From Euborellia annulipes (Eukaryota > Arthropoda > Insecta > Dermaptera > Anisolabididae), in the NCBI GenBank assembly GCA_023213315.1, contig JAKCPI010014216.1, forward strand, positions 1-64,000: a stretch of 64,000 nucleotides of DNA, in the 5' to 3' direction. Positions within the stretch are counted from its first letter, which is position 1. The number at the start of each line of letters is the position of its first letter. The notes under the pieces are model-generated. The model did not search any database and was not told where the DNA came from. It worked only from the letters and a program-made list of their open reading frames with translations. Positions 41,173 through 53,824 of this stretch are shown in pieces. A program made the translations under genes and the position numbers.

Positions 41173-42661
41173 CTAAGATTGAGTTCCCCGATATGACAAG
41201 GCTTCGGTTAAATGGGCACTTTGGATTTGCTCACTTTGAGCTAAATCTGCAATGGTCCTTGAAACACGTAAAATACGATGATATGCCCGCGCAGATAAAT
41301 TCAAACGTTGTTGTGCCATTTCGAGCATTTGCTTGGATGTTTCATCTAAAATCACATATTTTTCTAAGTCTTTTGGCGATAAGCTGTGATTTAAATGCCC
41401 TTGTCTTTGGATTTGAAAATCACACGCATCAATCACCCGTTCCCGTACAGTTGCTGAATCTTCGACAGGCGTTTGATCCTGTAATTCTTGGGCTTTTAAT
41501 GGTGGCACATCGATATGGAAATCAATACGATCCAATAATGGACCTGAAATTCGATTTTGATACCGCTTAATTGCTTCAGCAGAACATTGGCAGCGACTGT
41601 CTTGGTTAAATGCATAACCACAAGGGCAGGGGTTCATTGCTGCAATCAATTGAAAGTTTGCAGGAAATGTAATTTGGCGTGATGCTCTAGAAATAACGAT
41701 TTCTTTAGATTCAAGCGGTTGCCTTAAAACTTCGAGTACTTTTTTGTCAAACTCAGGCAGCTCATCTAAAAATAGTACACCTAAGTGCGCCAGCGTAATT
41801 TCTCCAGGTTTTGGATTTGAACCGCCACCGACAAGAGCGATTGCAGACGCGGTATGGTGCGGGGCGCGAAATGGGCGCTGTCCAAAATGGTGTTTGGTCT
41901 TGGCAATTGAATAAATGCTGGCAACTTCAAGATTTTCTTGTGGATTTAAGGCTGGCAAAATACTCGGTAAGCGAGACGCTAACAGGGTTTTACCTGTACC
42001 CGGTGGGCCTTTAAATAAAAGGGAATGTCCACCTGCTGCTGAAATTTCTAAAGCGCGCCGTGGGCGTAGTTGCCCTTTGACATCTGCCAAATCAAATTTG
42101 TAGGTATTGTCTTGCGGTACTTTTTGCCGAGCAGTTACATCAATTTTTTGTAGGTTTAAGAAATGCTCACAGACTTGTTTTAAGTGCTGTGCAGCAAATA
42201 CCTGAAACTCAGGCAATTGCGCTGCTTCTGCGGCATTTTCCTGTGGCAACATCAATTGATGCTTGGCCATTTGACATGCCATCGCAATGGTTAATGTTCC
42301 TGTAGCTGGGTCTTAAGTGCCCATCCAGTGCCAATTCACCAATAAACTCAAAATGATCTGTGACATTTTCGGGAAGTTGCCCTGTGGCAATCAAGATACC
42401 AAGTGCAATGGGCAGATCTAAACGGAGCCATCTTTGGGAAGATCCGCAGGTGCGAGATTGATGGTTAAGCGTTTGGTTGGGAATTGATAACCACTGTTAA
42501 TAATGGCAGATCGAACTCGATCTTTACTTTCACGAACTGCTGCTTCAGCTAAGCCAACAATTGTTAAAGAAGGCAAGCCCTGCACTAACATGGACCTCAA
42601 CTTCAATTAAAGGTGCATGTAGCCCGAGCAAACCTCGGGTATAAATTTTTGCTAAAGACAT
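41173..42661 (-). CDS. comM: ComM/YifB Mg-chelatase-like AAA ATPase, frameshifted
   Basis: Hexameric helicase that promotes branch migration during natural transformation. The ATG at 42661 opens MSLAKIYTRGLLGL. After frame changes near 42600, 42410 and 42310 the main frame continues. The Walker A is FKGPPGTGKTLLASRLPSIL (about 42000). Also visible are FRAPHHTASAIALVGGG, LDELPEF (Walker B, about 41750), NPCPCGY and the C-terminal Mg_chelatase_C region LSARAYHRILRVSRTIADL. About 496 codons, full length. In A. baumannii this gene is the usual AbaR island target; here no island interrupts it. Confidence 0.9.
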
Positions 42662-42739
42662 TGTTGTTTTCCACTTGTGCTTTATTTTTAATCATTATTA
42701 TATTTTTTGCACCAATAATGTGCAAATTTAGTTTATTTT

Positions 42740-42962
42740 TTATCCTGAATCAGTATCCTCAAGTGCTTTGACCTGTTCTTGTAAATCGGTCAAGCGTAAA
42801 TTGGCATTATTTAGTGCAGTCTTTTGGCGTTCAATTTCGTCTTTTTGAAACGATATCCATTTTAGAAATGGCTTCATTCAGTAAGGCGCGTAAATTATGT
42901 TCTATGTCTTTTTTAGGCTGATCGACCTGTTCTAAAATTGCTTGTAATAATGTTTCAATCAT
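42740..42962 (-). CDS. ubiK: UbiK family ubiquinone biosynthesis accessory factor, frameshifted
   Basis: Small coiled-coil protein (YqiC/BMFP family) that assists the soluble ubiquinone biosynthesis complex. The ATG at 42962 gives MIETLLQAILEQVDQPKKDI, the family opening. The frame slips near 42855 and then reads EIERQKTALNNANLRLTDLQ, a heptad-like coiled coil, to TAA at 42740. About 74 codons, slightly shorter than usual. It lies upstream of comM on the same strand with about 80 bp between. Confidence 0.75.
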
Positions 42963-43231
42963 GAGGAATCCAAATGAGTAATGTTCTTTGCCTAGTGTAA
43001 CATCGCGTATTCATTTTATTTAAGTAATTTTTTATCCGATGCTTAAAGCATGATGTCTCCTATAATTTAGCAATGAAATCTAAAAAAACACGCAATATTA
43101 TGTGTTTTTAAAGTTGCAACTTCACCTAAGTATATACAATAGGTTATAAAGGCAATGCATGTTGATTGAATTAATCACCCCAACCATTAATAAGATTGGC
43201 ATGAAAATTGAACATAAAACCTTACTGGTGA

Positions 43232-43591
<360 letters not shown>

Positions 43592-43658
43592 TTTGGCACG
43601 AAGATTGCTGGTTATGTATATCAATACATAACTCACAAAATTAGGTTGGGGGATACGA

Positions 43659-45063
43659 ATGAAAAAAATGCTATTAGCGCTCAGCCTGTCTGGCGCACTT
43701 CTTGGCGGATCAGTTGCGTGGGCAGAAGAAAACGTAGCTGAGCCTGCATCTACAGCTGTTGCAACGGCAAGTGATGTGACTGCAACAGTCGCCGATACAT
43801 CGGCAACCGTTGCGCCTGAAACGGTGACTGCCGCAGCTGCTCCAGCAGAGGCAGAAAAACCAACTTTAAATACAGGTGATACAGCGTGGATTCTTGTATC
43901 TACAGCACTTGTATTACTGATGACAATTCCCGGTTTAGCATTATTCTACGGCGGTATGGTTCGTAAGAAAAATGTGCTTGCCACCATGGCGCAAAGCTTT
44001 ACTGCCGCAGCAGTAGTCAGCATCGTATGGGTGGTCATTGGTTATTCACTTGCATTTGGTTCTGGTAACGCTTTTATTGGTGGTTTCGATAAAATCATGT
44101 TATCTGGAATTACAACAGATGCGCTGAGTGGCACAATTCCAGAAATTCTTTTTCGTTATTTTCCAAATGACTTTTGCGATTATTACCGTTGCCATTATCA
44201 GTGGTTCTGTGGCTGATCGTATGAAATTCAGTGCTTGGATCACATTTATTACGATTTGGGTCATTATTGTTTATGCACCGATTGCACACTGGGTATGGGG
44301 TGGTGGCTGGTTAATGAATGATGGCGCACTTGATTTTGCTGGTGGTACTGTTGTTCATATTAACTCGGGTGTTGCTGGTCTAGTTGCTGCGTATTTACTG
44401 GGTAAACGTATGGGCTTAGGCAAAGAATCTATGGCACCACATAACTTAACTTTAACTGTATTGGGTGCAAGCTTGGTATGGGTCGGTTGGTTTGGTTTCA
44501 ATGGTGGTTCTGCTTTAGGTGCAAATGGTTCAGCAGCGTATGCTTTGGTCACAACTCAAATCGCAGCCGCAGCGGCAGCAATTGCTTGGTTAGTGGTTGA
44601 AAAAATTGTTCGTGGTAAAGGTTCAGTATTGGGTGCAGCATCGGGTGCAGTTGCTGGTCTGGTTGTGATTACGCCAGCAGCAGGTTTTGTGACAGTAAGT
44701 GGTGCGTTGATCATGGGCTTAATCGGTGGTGTGGTGTGCTTCTGGGGAATCTCTGGTCTTAAACGTATCCTTAAAGCAGATGACTCATTGGATGCATTTG
44801 GTTTACACGGTGTAGGCGGTATTGTTGGTGCGATTTTAACAGCTGTATTTGCCAGTTCATTCATTATGGGCGACAAAGCACCGACAGATGTTATGCATCA
44901 ATTATGGGTACAAGTTGAAGGTGTGTTAGCAACAATCGCATACTCAGCAGTTGTGACCTTTATCCTACTTAAAATTATCGATGTTGTGATTGGGATCCGT
45001 GTTGAATCTGATGATGAGCGTATGGGGCTTGATTTAAGCCAACATGGCGAACGTATCGAATAA
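43659..45063 (+). CDS. amtB: Ammonium transporter AmtB, frameshifted
   Basis: Trimeric inner-membrane ammonium channel. A signal peptide (MKKMLLALSLSGALLGGSVAWAE) is followed by about 45 residues rich in Ala, Thr and Val, then the channel with 11 helices. One extra T in the run near 44150 gives a false stop; the second frame resumes FVIFQMTFAIITVAIISGSV. Conserved text includes ALFYGGMVRKKN, PIAHWVWGGGWL, GTVVHINSGVAG (first pore His) and FGLHGVGGIVGA (second pore His). About 468 codons. Co-transcribed with glnK. Confidence 0.95.
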
Positions 45064-45097
45064 TCAATCTAATTAGAATAATAACTATATATAGTAT

Positions 45098-45124
45098 AAA
45101 ACAGTCCGTAAGGGCTGTTTTTTT
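45098..45124 (+). terminator. amtB terminator
   Basis: AAAACAGTCC/GGGCTGTTTT stem with a GTAA tetraloop and seven T. Confidence 0.85.
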
Positions 45125-45207
45125 CCATATCTTGCGAAAGGCTCAACAAAATCAGGTTTTTTTGCTACACTAGATGAAATCATGAATTTTGTTCAATAAA
45201 AACCACT

Positions 45208-45672
45208 ATGCATTGTCCATTTTGCAACGCTGCAGATAGTAAAGTAATCGACTCTCGTTTGGCCGCTGAAGGTAGCCAGATTCGTCGACGTCGTGAATGT
45301 ATCAGTTGTGGCGAACGTTTTACGACATTTGAGAGTTATGAAGTGGTCATGCCACGCGTGACCAAGTCAGATGGTAAAAATGAACCGTTTGACGAAGCAA
45401 AATTACGACGTTCTTTAATGCACGCCTTACAAAAAAGACCCGTGACTCAAGAACAGATTGAAACCGTCATTAGTGATATTCAATTGCAAATTCGCCGCCT
45501 CGGTGAACGTGATGTACGTTCACGCACCATTGGTGAAATTGTCATGAAATCGTTGTTTGCATTGGATCATGTGGCTTATGTGCGTTTTGCGTCGGTGTAT
45601 CAAGATTTCCAAGATATTGATGCGTTTCGTCATCAAATTGAACAAATGCAAGATCGTGGGCAAGACCACTAA
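45208..45672 (+). CDS. nrdR: Transcriptional repressor NrdR
   Basis: Intact 154-residue zinc-finger/ATP-cone repressor of ribonucleotide reductase genes; senses dATP and ATP. The zinc ribbon [15 protein letters not shown]...CISCGERF occupies residues 3-36 and the ATP-cone begins near [20 protein letters not shown]. The ATG at 45208 begins MHCPFCNA, as in all family members. It lies 34 bp before ribD, the usual nrdR-ribD arrangement in gammaproteobacteria. Confidence 0.95.
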   Translation: MHCPFCNAADSKVIDSRLAAEGSQIRRRRECISCGERFTTFESYEVVMPRVTKSDGKNEPFDEAKLRRSLMHALQKRPVTQEQIETVISDIQLQIRRLGERDVRSRTIGEIVMKSLFALDHVAYVRFASVYQDFQDIDAFRHQIEQMQDRGQDH

Positions 45673-45706
45673 TTTTATTTTTGAACGTTATTGATTAGGA
45701 ATTTTT

Positions 45707-46821
45707 ATGTCTGAGTTTGATTCAAATTCTAAACCCGAAGATTATGTAAACATAGATCAGGTTTGGATGCAGAAAGCAATTGAGCTCGCGAAGCTTGGAC
45801 AATATTCCACACGACCAAACCCGAACGTCGGTTGTGTCATTGTAAAAGATGGGCAATGGGTGGGAGAGGGTTTTCATCCTAGAGCTGGTCAGCCACACGC
45901 CGAAGTTTTTGCCATGCGTCAAGCAGGCGAGTCTGCCAAGGGCGCAACCGCGTATGTCACTTTGGAACCTTGTGCGCATTATGGCCGTACACCACCTTGT
46001 GCTAAAGGCTTGGTTGAAGCGGGTGTCAGCAAAGTTGTTATTGCATGTGCTGATCCAAATCCTTTGGTGGCGGGAAAAGGCGTGGATATTTTACGCCAGG
46101 CAGGGATTGAGGTTGAAACAGGGGTTTGTGAGCAACAAGCGGCTCAACTCAATCAAGGCTTTTTAAAAGCAATGGCAACGGGTGTGCCTTATGTGCGTTT
46201 AAAGGTTGCGTCAAGTTTAGATGGCCGTACAGCAATGGCGTCTGGTGAGTCTAAATGGATCACTGGGGCTGAATCACGTCAAGATGTTCAGCATTGGCGG
46301 GCTATTTCAGGTGCAGTGATTACCGGGATCGATACCATTTTGGCAGATGACCCTCAATTAAATGTGCGTTCATTGGGTGATATTGATATTGCAACGATTG
46401 TCCAGCCTAAGCGGGTGATTTTAGACCGACAAGGGCGTTTGCCACTCAATGCTCAAATTCTTAAGCGCGCCTGAAACAGTGATGGTCATGGGACCATTTC
46501 GTCAAGAACTTGCCAAGCTGGGCGTGGTACAATTAGAAGTACAATCTTTAAAAGATTTGCTTACGACTTTAAAAGATTTCCAAATTTACGATGTGTTGGT
46601 TGAAGCAGGTGCGACATTATCCACTGCATTTTTGCAGGAAAAACTGGTGGATGAATTAATCAGTTATGTTGCGCCAACCTTTTTAGGACAATCAGCACGT
46701 GCCATGTTCAATGCCGAATTTGAAACGATGGCACAACAATTACGTTTTTAAGTTACAAGATGTTCATCAGTTTGGTGATGACATTCGCTTAAGACTTATC
46801 CCTTCACAAGAGTCAGTATGA
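45707..46821 (+). CDS. ribD: Bifunctional riboflavin deaminase/reductase RibD, frameshifted
   Basis: Carries out the second and third steps of riboflavin synthesis. The N-terminal deaminase has HAEVFAMRQAG and PCAHYGRTPPCAKGL (zinc ligands). The reductase domain starts with VRLKVASSLDGRTAMASGES. Frame changes near 46470 and 46745 break the C-terminal part; the last frame ends with SQESV and a TGA at 46819-46821. This stop overlaps the next start (ATGA at 46818), so the DNA methylase gene is translationally coupled. About 371 codons, as expected. Confidence 0.9.
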
Positions 46822-48122
46822 ATCCAGAGTCAACATCATCGGTTTACCATAAACGTCGTCATGCTGCGCGTACAACAGATGAATATCTTTTTCATCAGTT
46901 GGTTCCCTATCTGGGAAACAAACGTCGTTTGTTGCATCTGATTCTTGAAGCGCTTGAAATCACAGGTACTTTGAATCCTAAGGGTAAACGCGCCCCGATT
47001 TTTGCCGATTTTTTTGCAGGCAGTGGGGTGGTTTCACGTTTAGCACGTCAAAATGGCTATCGGGTGATTGCCAATGATTGGGAACCGTATAGTCATGCAT
47101 TAAATCATGCCATTTTGGCATGCACAGATGCACCTGCATTTAAAGAATTGGGTGGGTATCAAAAAGCCATCGATTATTTAAACCGCTTGCCTGAAGTGAA
47201 AGGATGGGTTACGCATAACCTTTGTCCGCGGAATGATGAAATTTATGACCCTGCACGAGACCGTTTATTTTTTAAACGCCGTAATGGGATGCGTATAGAT
47301 GCAATTCGTCAGCAAATTGCCACTTGGCAAGCACAGGGTGCAATTGACGATGTAGAAATGAGTGCCTTATTGGCACCTTTGCTCTATTCAGCAAGTTTTG
47401 TCAGTAATACCAGTGGTGTATTTAAAAGCTTCCATCATGGTTGGGGCGGTAAGACCCAAACTGCGTCTGGAACGGATTGAGTCGTTATTGTGGCTTACCC
47501 GAGTCGCTTTAGTGAAGTCGGGCAAAATAAGCAGAAAACACCGATGGCAGAAGTGTGGTGTGTAGATGCACAGCACTTGGCAAATCAAATGAGTGGTTTT
47601 GAAGTCGATGTGGCTTATCTAGATCCACCGTATAACCAACATGCCTATAGTAGTAATTATCATGTACTCAACTCGCTAACACTGTGGGATCAAGTTGATT
47701 TACCGACACCTGATACCAAGGGTTTTAAAAGTGGGATTGACCGTGCATGGCGTAAAGAGCGCCCAAGTCCTTATAATTCTTCTAAGCATGCACAAGAAGC
47801 TTATGAGAATTTGTTGGAAACGATTAATGCGCGTTATATTCTCACCAGTTACTCAACCGATGGAAATATTGAGGCCAAAGACTTATTGGCGGCCAATCTG
47901 AAACGTGGCAAAGTCACCTTATTGACTCAGGATGTGCCTCGTTATCGTGTCAGTAAACAGCGTCAGTCTGAACGCGCACGTGTGCTTGAGTTTATTGTAA
48001 TCACCGATACCCATGCTAAGTCTGGACCACCATTGCGTCAGCTGTTAGGTCAACTTTATCATTTTGCAGAATTGGGTGGTGTGGATACTTCAGGTGTAAG
48101 TACACAACTGGCCTTATGGTAA
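46818..48122 (+). CDS. D12-class adenine-specific DNA methyltransferase, interrupted
   Basis: Predicted N6-adenine DNA methyltransferase of about 434 codons. The AdoMet motif is DFFAGSGVVSRLARQ (about residue 63) and the catalytic DPPY is in AYLDPPYNQHAYSSNYH (about 47620). The N-terminal LGNKRRLLHLIL also fits the D12 group. The frame is left near 47465 and regained near 47520: an in-frame TGA at 47478 arises from one extra base whose effect is reversed downstream, so two compensating indels are likely. It overlaps ribD by four bases (ATGA). No restriction enzyme gene lies nearby, so it is an orphan methylase. The recognition site is unknown. Confidence 0.8.
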
Positions 48123-48213
48123 GAATGCACCTTTGCCTTTAAAATATGGGCAGATGCAAAATAAACACGATTGAACTTCATCAGTTCCTCTCACTGCAGC
48201 AGTAGGTAGAATT

Positions 48214-48867
48214 ATGTTTACAGGTATCATTGAAAGTTTGGGTAAAGTTGAAAGTTTACAAAATGTAGGCGGTGATGTGCGCTTGCGTATTCAGACAGAC
48301 TTGGATATGTCTGATGTGCATTTGGGCGACTCTATTGCAACCAATGGGATTTGTTTAACTGTGATTGACTGGGGTGAAAACTGGTACGCTGCTGATGTGT
48401 CCCGTGAAAGCTTAAATCGTTCGACTTTAGCAAGTTGGAAAGCGGGGCAAGCGGTCAATGTAGAAAAAGCAATGTTGCCGACAACACGCTTCGGTGGACA
48501 TATCGTCAGTGGACATGTCGATGCTGTGGGTGAAATCACCGTAGTGCGTTCAGATGCTCGCTCACTGTATTTTGAAGTCACTGCACCTGTTGAAATTGCT
48601 AAATATTTGGCTGAAAAAGGGTCTGTGACTGTAGATGGAATTAGCCTCACCATCAATCATTTACGTGGAAATATCTTAAGTTTAAATTTAATTCCACATA
48701 CTGCTGAACGGACCAATATTGGAACGTGGAAAGTGGGTTCTCAAGTCAATTTAGAAGTCGATGTATTGGCACGTTATATTGAAAGATTGTTGCTTGGTGA
48801 TAAAGCTGCTGAGCCAAAAGCAGAGTCTAAACTCAGTATGGAATTTCTGGCAGCCAATGGTTTTTAA
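48214..48867 (+). CDS. ribE: Riboflavin synthase alpha subunit
   Basis: Intact 217-residue enzyme that dismutates two 6,7-dimethyl-8-ribityllumazine into riboflavin. It has the two tandem lumazine-binding repeats: MFTGIIESLGKVESL...DSIATNGICLTV...RFGGHIVSGHVD, then a second copy DARSLYFEV...KGSVTVDGISLTI. The ATG at 48214 begins the invariant MFTGIIE. It is in the same direction as ribD and the methylase, about 90 bp downstream, so the three probably form one riboflavin transcript. No FMN riboswitch was seen ahead of it. Confidence 0.95.
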   Translation: MFTGIIESLGKVESLQNVGGDVRLRIQTDLDMSDVHLGDSIATNGICLTVIDWGENWYAADVSRESLNRSTLASWKAGQAVNVEKAMLPTTRFGGHIVSGHVDAVGEITVVRSDARSLYFEVTAPVEIAKYLAEKGSVTVDGISLTINHLRGNILSLNLIPHTAERTNIGTWKVGSQVNLEVDVLARYIERLLLGDKAAEPKAESKLSMEFLAANGF

Positions 48868-48891
48868 AATAAATAAAAACCAAACCCGATT

Positions 48892-48920
48892 AAAAAAAGC
48901 CTAATTTATTTAGGCCTTTT
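48892..48920 (+). terminator. ribE terminator
   Basis: GCCTAA/TTAGGC stem with a TTTAT loop, flanked by A7 and TTTT. Confidence 0.75.
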
Positions 48921-48981
48921 AATATATACATGATTAAATTAGGCTAATATATCGTGAATTCTTCTGTAAGAGAGTTGAGTA

Positions 48982-49529
48982 TTGCTTGATTTTTTATTGC
49001 ATTTAGAACAATTATTGCCCACTTTTTTAGAAAATTACGGGCTGTGGATTTATGCCATTTTTGTTTCTAATCATTTTTGCAGAAACTGGCTCGGTCTTTA
49101 TGTTTTTTCTCCCTGGCGATAGTTTATTGATCGCTGTCGGTGCTTTATGTTCTACCGCTGAATCTGTGCATTTGCACTATATGGGTATTGTTGCTGATTA
49201 TTGCTTCAGTTTTGGGGTATATGGTGAACTATTATACGGGACGTGCGCTAGGGTTTAAGTTTTTTCACGCGCATTCACGTTGGTTTAAGCCTGAATATAT
49301 TAAAAAGACCAACCATTATTTTGAAAAGCATGGTGGTAAAACCATTCTGGTTGCCCGTTTTGTGCCTTTTGTTCGTTCTTTTGCTCCTTTTGCAGCGGGT
49401 GCAGGGCATATGAAAATGCCTGTATTCATGTTGTATAACGTTTTAGGCGGATGGATTTGGATTGCGCTGTTGCTTGGTGCGGGTTATGGCGCGGGCAATT
49501 TATTATCTTTACTGCTCGATTCATTTTAA
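48982..49529 (+). CDS. DedA family membrane protein, frameshifted
   Basis: Inner-membrane protein of the DedA/VTT family (undecaprenyl phosphate or lipid flippase candidates, membrane homeostasis). The start is taken as TTG at 48982 because the text from there (LLDFLLHLEQLLPTFLENYG) matches the family N-terminus; no ATG fits. Frame changes near 49060 and 49195 break it. Motifs are IFAETGSVFMFFLPGDSLL and ARFVPFVRSFAPFAAGAGHM, with the conserved Arg in the re-entrant loop. About 182 codons, slightly shorter than usual. Start is uncertain. Confidence 0.75.
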
Positions 49530-49561
49530 TCAGATTCAAACCGTCGTAAACTGCCCCGATG

Positions 49562-49597
49562 AATAAGCCGAATGCTGATCCTAACATTCGGCTTATT
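49562..49597. terminator. Terminator after the dedA-like gene
   Basis: Perfect 13-bp stem AATAAGCCGAATG/CATTCGGCTTATT with a ten-base loop, about 30 bp after the stop. Confidence 0.75.
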
Positions 49598-49777
49598 TAT
49601 GAATAGAATAAAAACGCAAGTGGTTTTATTTAAGAAATCAGCTGTATTCATCAAAATAATCTGCTGCTATTTTTTACGCACTGACACAAAAAAATATCCA
49701 GAAAGTGCAAACAGAAAAAGCTTTCAAATCGCCAAAGTGCTAACATTTTGCAAGTTTTAAAATCTTAATGCTGGTGA

Positions 49778-51133
<1,356 letters not shown>

Positions 51134-51157
51134 AAAGAATCATAAGGAAATAAGAGT

Positions 51158-52362
51158 ATGGCTGGGTTAGCTCAGACGACTATAAGTAAGATGCACCAAG
51201 TTGTATGATCGCTGGATGCCCAAAATTGCCGGCGGAGATTACACCGCGTAATGTACTGATATTTTGCGTCATTTCATTGCTTGTGTATTGGTACGGTGAT
51301 GGTGGCTTCGGCTTCTATGCCTTATGCCGAACGAATGCATGAAGACGAATTTCACTATGTGATTCGTCATGGGATTTCGATCGTGGTGGCTTTTGTTGCG
51401 GCGTGCAATTACCTATCAAGTTTCACTCAACCTTTGGTTTAAAAATACCTTTCCACTTGTGGTTGATCACGATTGCTTTATTACTCGCCGTCTTGGTGGT
51501 GGGTACAGAAGTAAATGGTTCAACACGTTGGATTCGTGTAGGTGGATTTACCTTGCAGGCAACCGAAGTCGCCAAGGTGATGATGGCCATATTTACCGCA
51601 GACTATGTGGTTCGTCGTGCTGAAGTAGGTCCGTAATAATATTAAGAGGGCTTGGTACGTCTAGGTGTGGTGATGTTGCTGACGGTCGGACTGATTATTG
51701 CAGAGCCTGACTTAGGGGCGACAGTGGTGATTGCTGTTTCGATGCTAGGCGTGTTCTTCTTGGCTGGCGCACCCATGATTCAGTTCGGCTTTGCATTCGG
51801 TGCGATTCTGGTGGCATTTGTATCCTTAATCGTGTTTGAACCATATCGTTATGAACGCTTAATGTCATTCTCAAACCCTTGGGCTGATCCTTTGGGCTCT
51901 GGTTATCAATTGTCGAATGCCTTGATGGCCTTTGGTCGTGGTGAATGGTTTGGGGTAGGCTTAGGACATAGTATTCAAAAAATGTCTTATTTGCCTGAAG
52001 CACATACTGACTTTATGTTGGCAATTTTAGGTGAAGAATTCGGTTTCTTTGGTATTTCGACCGTTTTGCTGCTCTCATTTGTGATGTTGATTTGCTGTAT
52101 TCGTATCGGTCAGCGTGCGCTCAATCATCAATATTTGCGCGCAGGTTACTTGGCTTACGGGATCAGTATTATTTTCTTATTACAGATCTTGGTGAATGCT
52201 GGTATGAATATGGGCATGTTGCCGACCAAGGGGCTAACGCTTCCATTTATTAGTTATGGTGGTTCATCTTTAATTATGTGTGCGGTGATGATCAGTTTAA
52301 TTCTCAAAATTGATGCAACCACCAAGGATGCCAATCCAGCGCGAGAAGAGTCTAGTTTTTAA
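51158..52362 (+). CDS. ftsW: Septal peptidoglycan polymerase FtsW, multiply frameshifted
   Basis: SEDS-family glycosyltransferase that builds septal peptidoglycan with FtsI; essential. The ATG at 51158 follows AAGGAAATAAGAG. The N-terminal cytoplasmic part is broken near 51205 (false stop at codon 17), then again near 51280, 51400-51450 and 51635. Family text: GSTRWIRVGGFTLQATEVAK, DLGATVVIAVSMLGVFFLAG, LPEAHTDFMLAILGEEFG and GMLPTKGLTLPFISYGGSS, the SEDS signature. About 400 codons. Preceded by murD; followed by a terminator. Confidence 0.95.
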
Positions 52363-52385
52363 TTTTTTATTGAACTTAAATAGAC

Positions 52386-52414
52386 AAGCCATTTGATCAC
52401 AAATGGCTTTTTTT
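52386..52414. terminator. ftsW terminator
   Basis: AAGCCATTTG/CAAATGGCTT with an ATCA loop and seven T, between convergent genes. Confidence 0.85.
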
Positions 52415-52423
52415 ATGGGTAAT

Positions 52424-52850
52424 TTAGTTTGGATTTTGCGTATTGCAATATTTTAATGCCGATTGGGTGGTCTTAAATTTTACCCAATCCCAAGTTTGAT
52501 AACCGGACTCACTCAGTCGTAATACATCTATCGCTGTTGGGGAATAATAAAACGAAGTTTCCAATACATCATTGGCATAAATCTTGATCTGATGTTTTCC
52601 AGCGGTATTTGCAAGTTTAAGTTTGATTGGGGTTTTTGTGATCGACCTTCATGATTGCAGAGCGATCGACTTGAACTGAATAAGTTGGTAATGGTTTACC
52701 CCATTGTTCACGTGGTGCGCCACTCATTTCATCAATAACAGCAGTTTTAGAAATCGGGGAAATACATAAAATTGCCATTTGTGCATAGACCTCGGTGAGG
52801 CCTGTGATCATGAGAAAACTCAGCGTTATTAGATTTTTTAAAAGGTTCAT
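52424..52850 (-). CDS. Hypothetical secreted protein, frameshifted
   Basis: Not recognised. The ATG at 52850 starts a signal peptide (MNLLKNLITLSFLMITGLTEVYA-like, cleavage after Ala) and a small periplasmic domain of about 118 residues. The frame breaks near 52640 (HKNPNQT, false stop) and continues KLKLANTAGKHQIKIYANDV to TAA at 52424-52426. The text YSPTAIDVLRLSESGYQTWD suggests a beta-rich domain. Two Cys (LCISP, KYCNTQ) could pair. It is convergent with ftsW and close to gluQ on the same strand. Confidence 0.55.
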
Positions 52851-52905
52851 CTCAATCCTGAATGATGTTGGTATTCTTATGTTGGTATTGTTGCTTAATC
52901 AGGGA

Positions 52906-53820
52906 TTACTGATAAATGGATTGTAGCGTTGTCCCTTGAGGAATGCGAGAAATATCCCATTGAGCGACAGCTTGAGCCAACATGAGATCTGGCTGATCTA
53001 GGCCTACTGGAGCTTGTCCAAGTGCTATAATCGCTTGTAACAGCAATTCAGGTGCATGTTTGAGATCAAGCGCTTGCGCAAGGTTTTGTTTAGAGAGTTT
53101 TTGCCCCAAATGATTCATGGCGAGGGGTAAGTGCATATATTCAAGAGCGGGATAACCCAAAAGCTGTCCTAGCCAAATTTGACGTTCAGTATTATCCAAT
53201 AAATCCGCACCACGCACGACATGGCTGATTTCTTGTAAATAATCATCGACAACGACTGCCAGTTGATAATTGATAATGCCATCACGACGCTTTAGTACAA
53301 AGTCACCCAAATCGCGTTGTAAGTTCGCGCAATGTTGTCCTTGCAAGCGGTCATTGAAACAAATGTTTTGATCAGAAACTTTTACACGAATGGCTTGGTC
53401 TTGAAAGTCGAGCTGTTTGTCTCGGCAGGTGCCAGCATAGATATGATTTGAGCCTAATATTTTACGGGTACATTCACAGGCATAAACGAAATGTTTTTGT
53501 TTGAGTTGTTCGATTACAGATTGATAAATGTCTAAGCGATGTCGTTGATAAATGATTTCATCATCAGATTGGAAGCCAAAAGCATCTAGGCACTTTAAAA
53601 TATGCTGTTCGCTGTCAGGGTAAATACGAGGGATATCTGTGTCTTCAATGCGGACGATCCATTGCCCATGATGCGCTTTAGCGTCGCAATAACTCGCGAC
53701 AGCGGTCACTAAGGAGCCAAAATGTAATGGCCCTGTGGGGGAGGGTGCAAACCGACCTTTGTAGGCAGTACTCTTCCTCCCTCCCTTTGGAAAAGAGAGG
53801 GTTGGGGAGGAATTTGACAC
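52906..53820 (-). CDS. gluQ: Glutamyl-Q tRNA(Asp) synthetase
   Basis: Truncated GluRS paralogue that attaches glutamate to queuosine in tRNA(Asp). It has the class I signature FAPSPTGPLHFGSLVTAVAS, KMSKS-like LSKQNLAQAL and the zinc-site segment YACECTRKIL...GTCRDK. It lacks the anticodon-binding domain, as the family does. The start is uncertain: a GTG at 53820 gives VSNSSPTLSFPKGGRK, which is translated repeat DNA, before the conserved YKGRFAPSPTG. The frame is otherwise intact for about 305 codons. It is just past dksA (4-base gap to its stop), the usual dksA-gluQ pair. Confidence 0.85.
   Translation of the reverse strand: MSNSSPTLSFPKGGRKSTAYKGRFAPSPTGPLHFGSLVTAVASYCDAKAHHGQWIVRIEDTDIPRIYPDSEQHILKCLDAFGFQSDDEIIYQRHRLDIYQSVIEQLKQKHFVYACECTRKILGSNHIYAGTCRDKQLDFQDQAIRVKVSDQNICFNDRLQGQHCANLQRDLGDFVLKRRDGIINYQLAVVVDDYLQEISHVVRGADLLDNTERQIWLGQLLGYPALEYMHLPLAMNHLGQKLSKQNLAQALDLKHAPELLLQAIIALGQAPVGLDQPDLMLAQAVAQWDISRIPQGTTLQSIYQ
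53774..53812. repeat. GC-rich REP-like hairpin inside the gluQ 5' end
   Basis: TTCCTCC/GGAGGAA outer arms and CCCT/AGGG inner arms. Similar to 19315-19337 in sequence style. It lies between dksA and the conserved part of gluQ and is read as protein in the gluQ frame. Confidence 0.6.
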
Positions 53821-53824
53821 AGTA

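Noticed and set aside
43196..43212. Sigma-54-like element before glnK
   Set aside because: TGGCA is present but the -12 pair is GA, not GC, so the match is poor.
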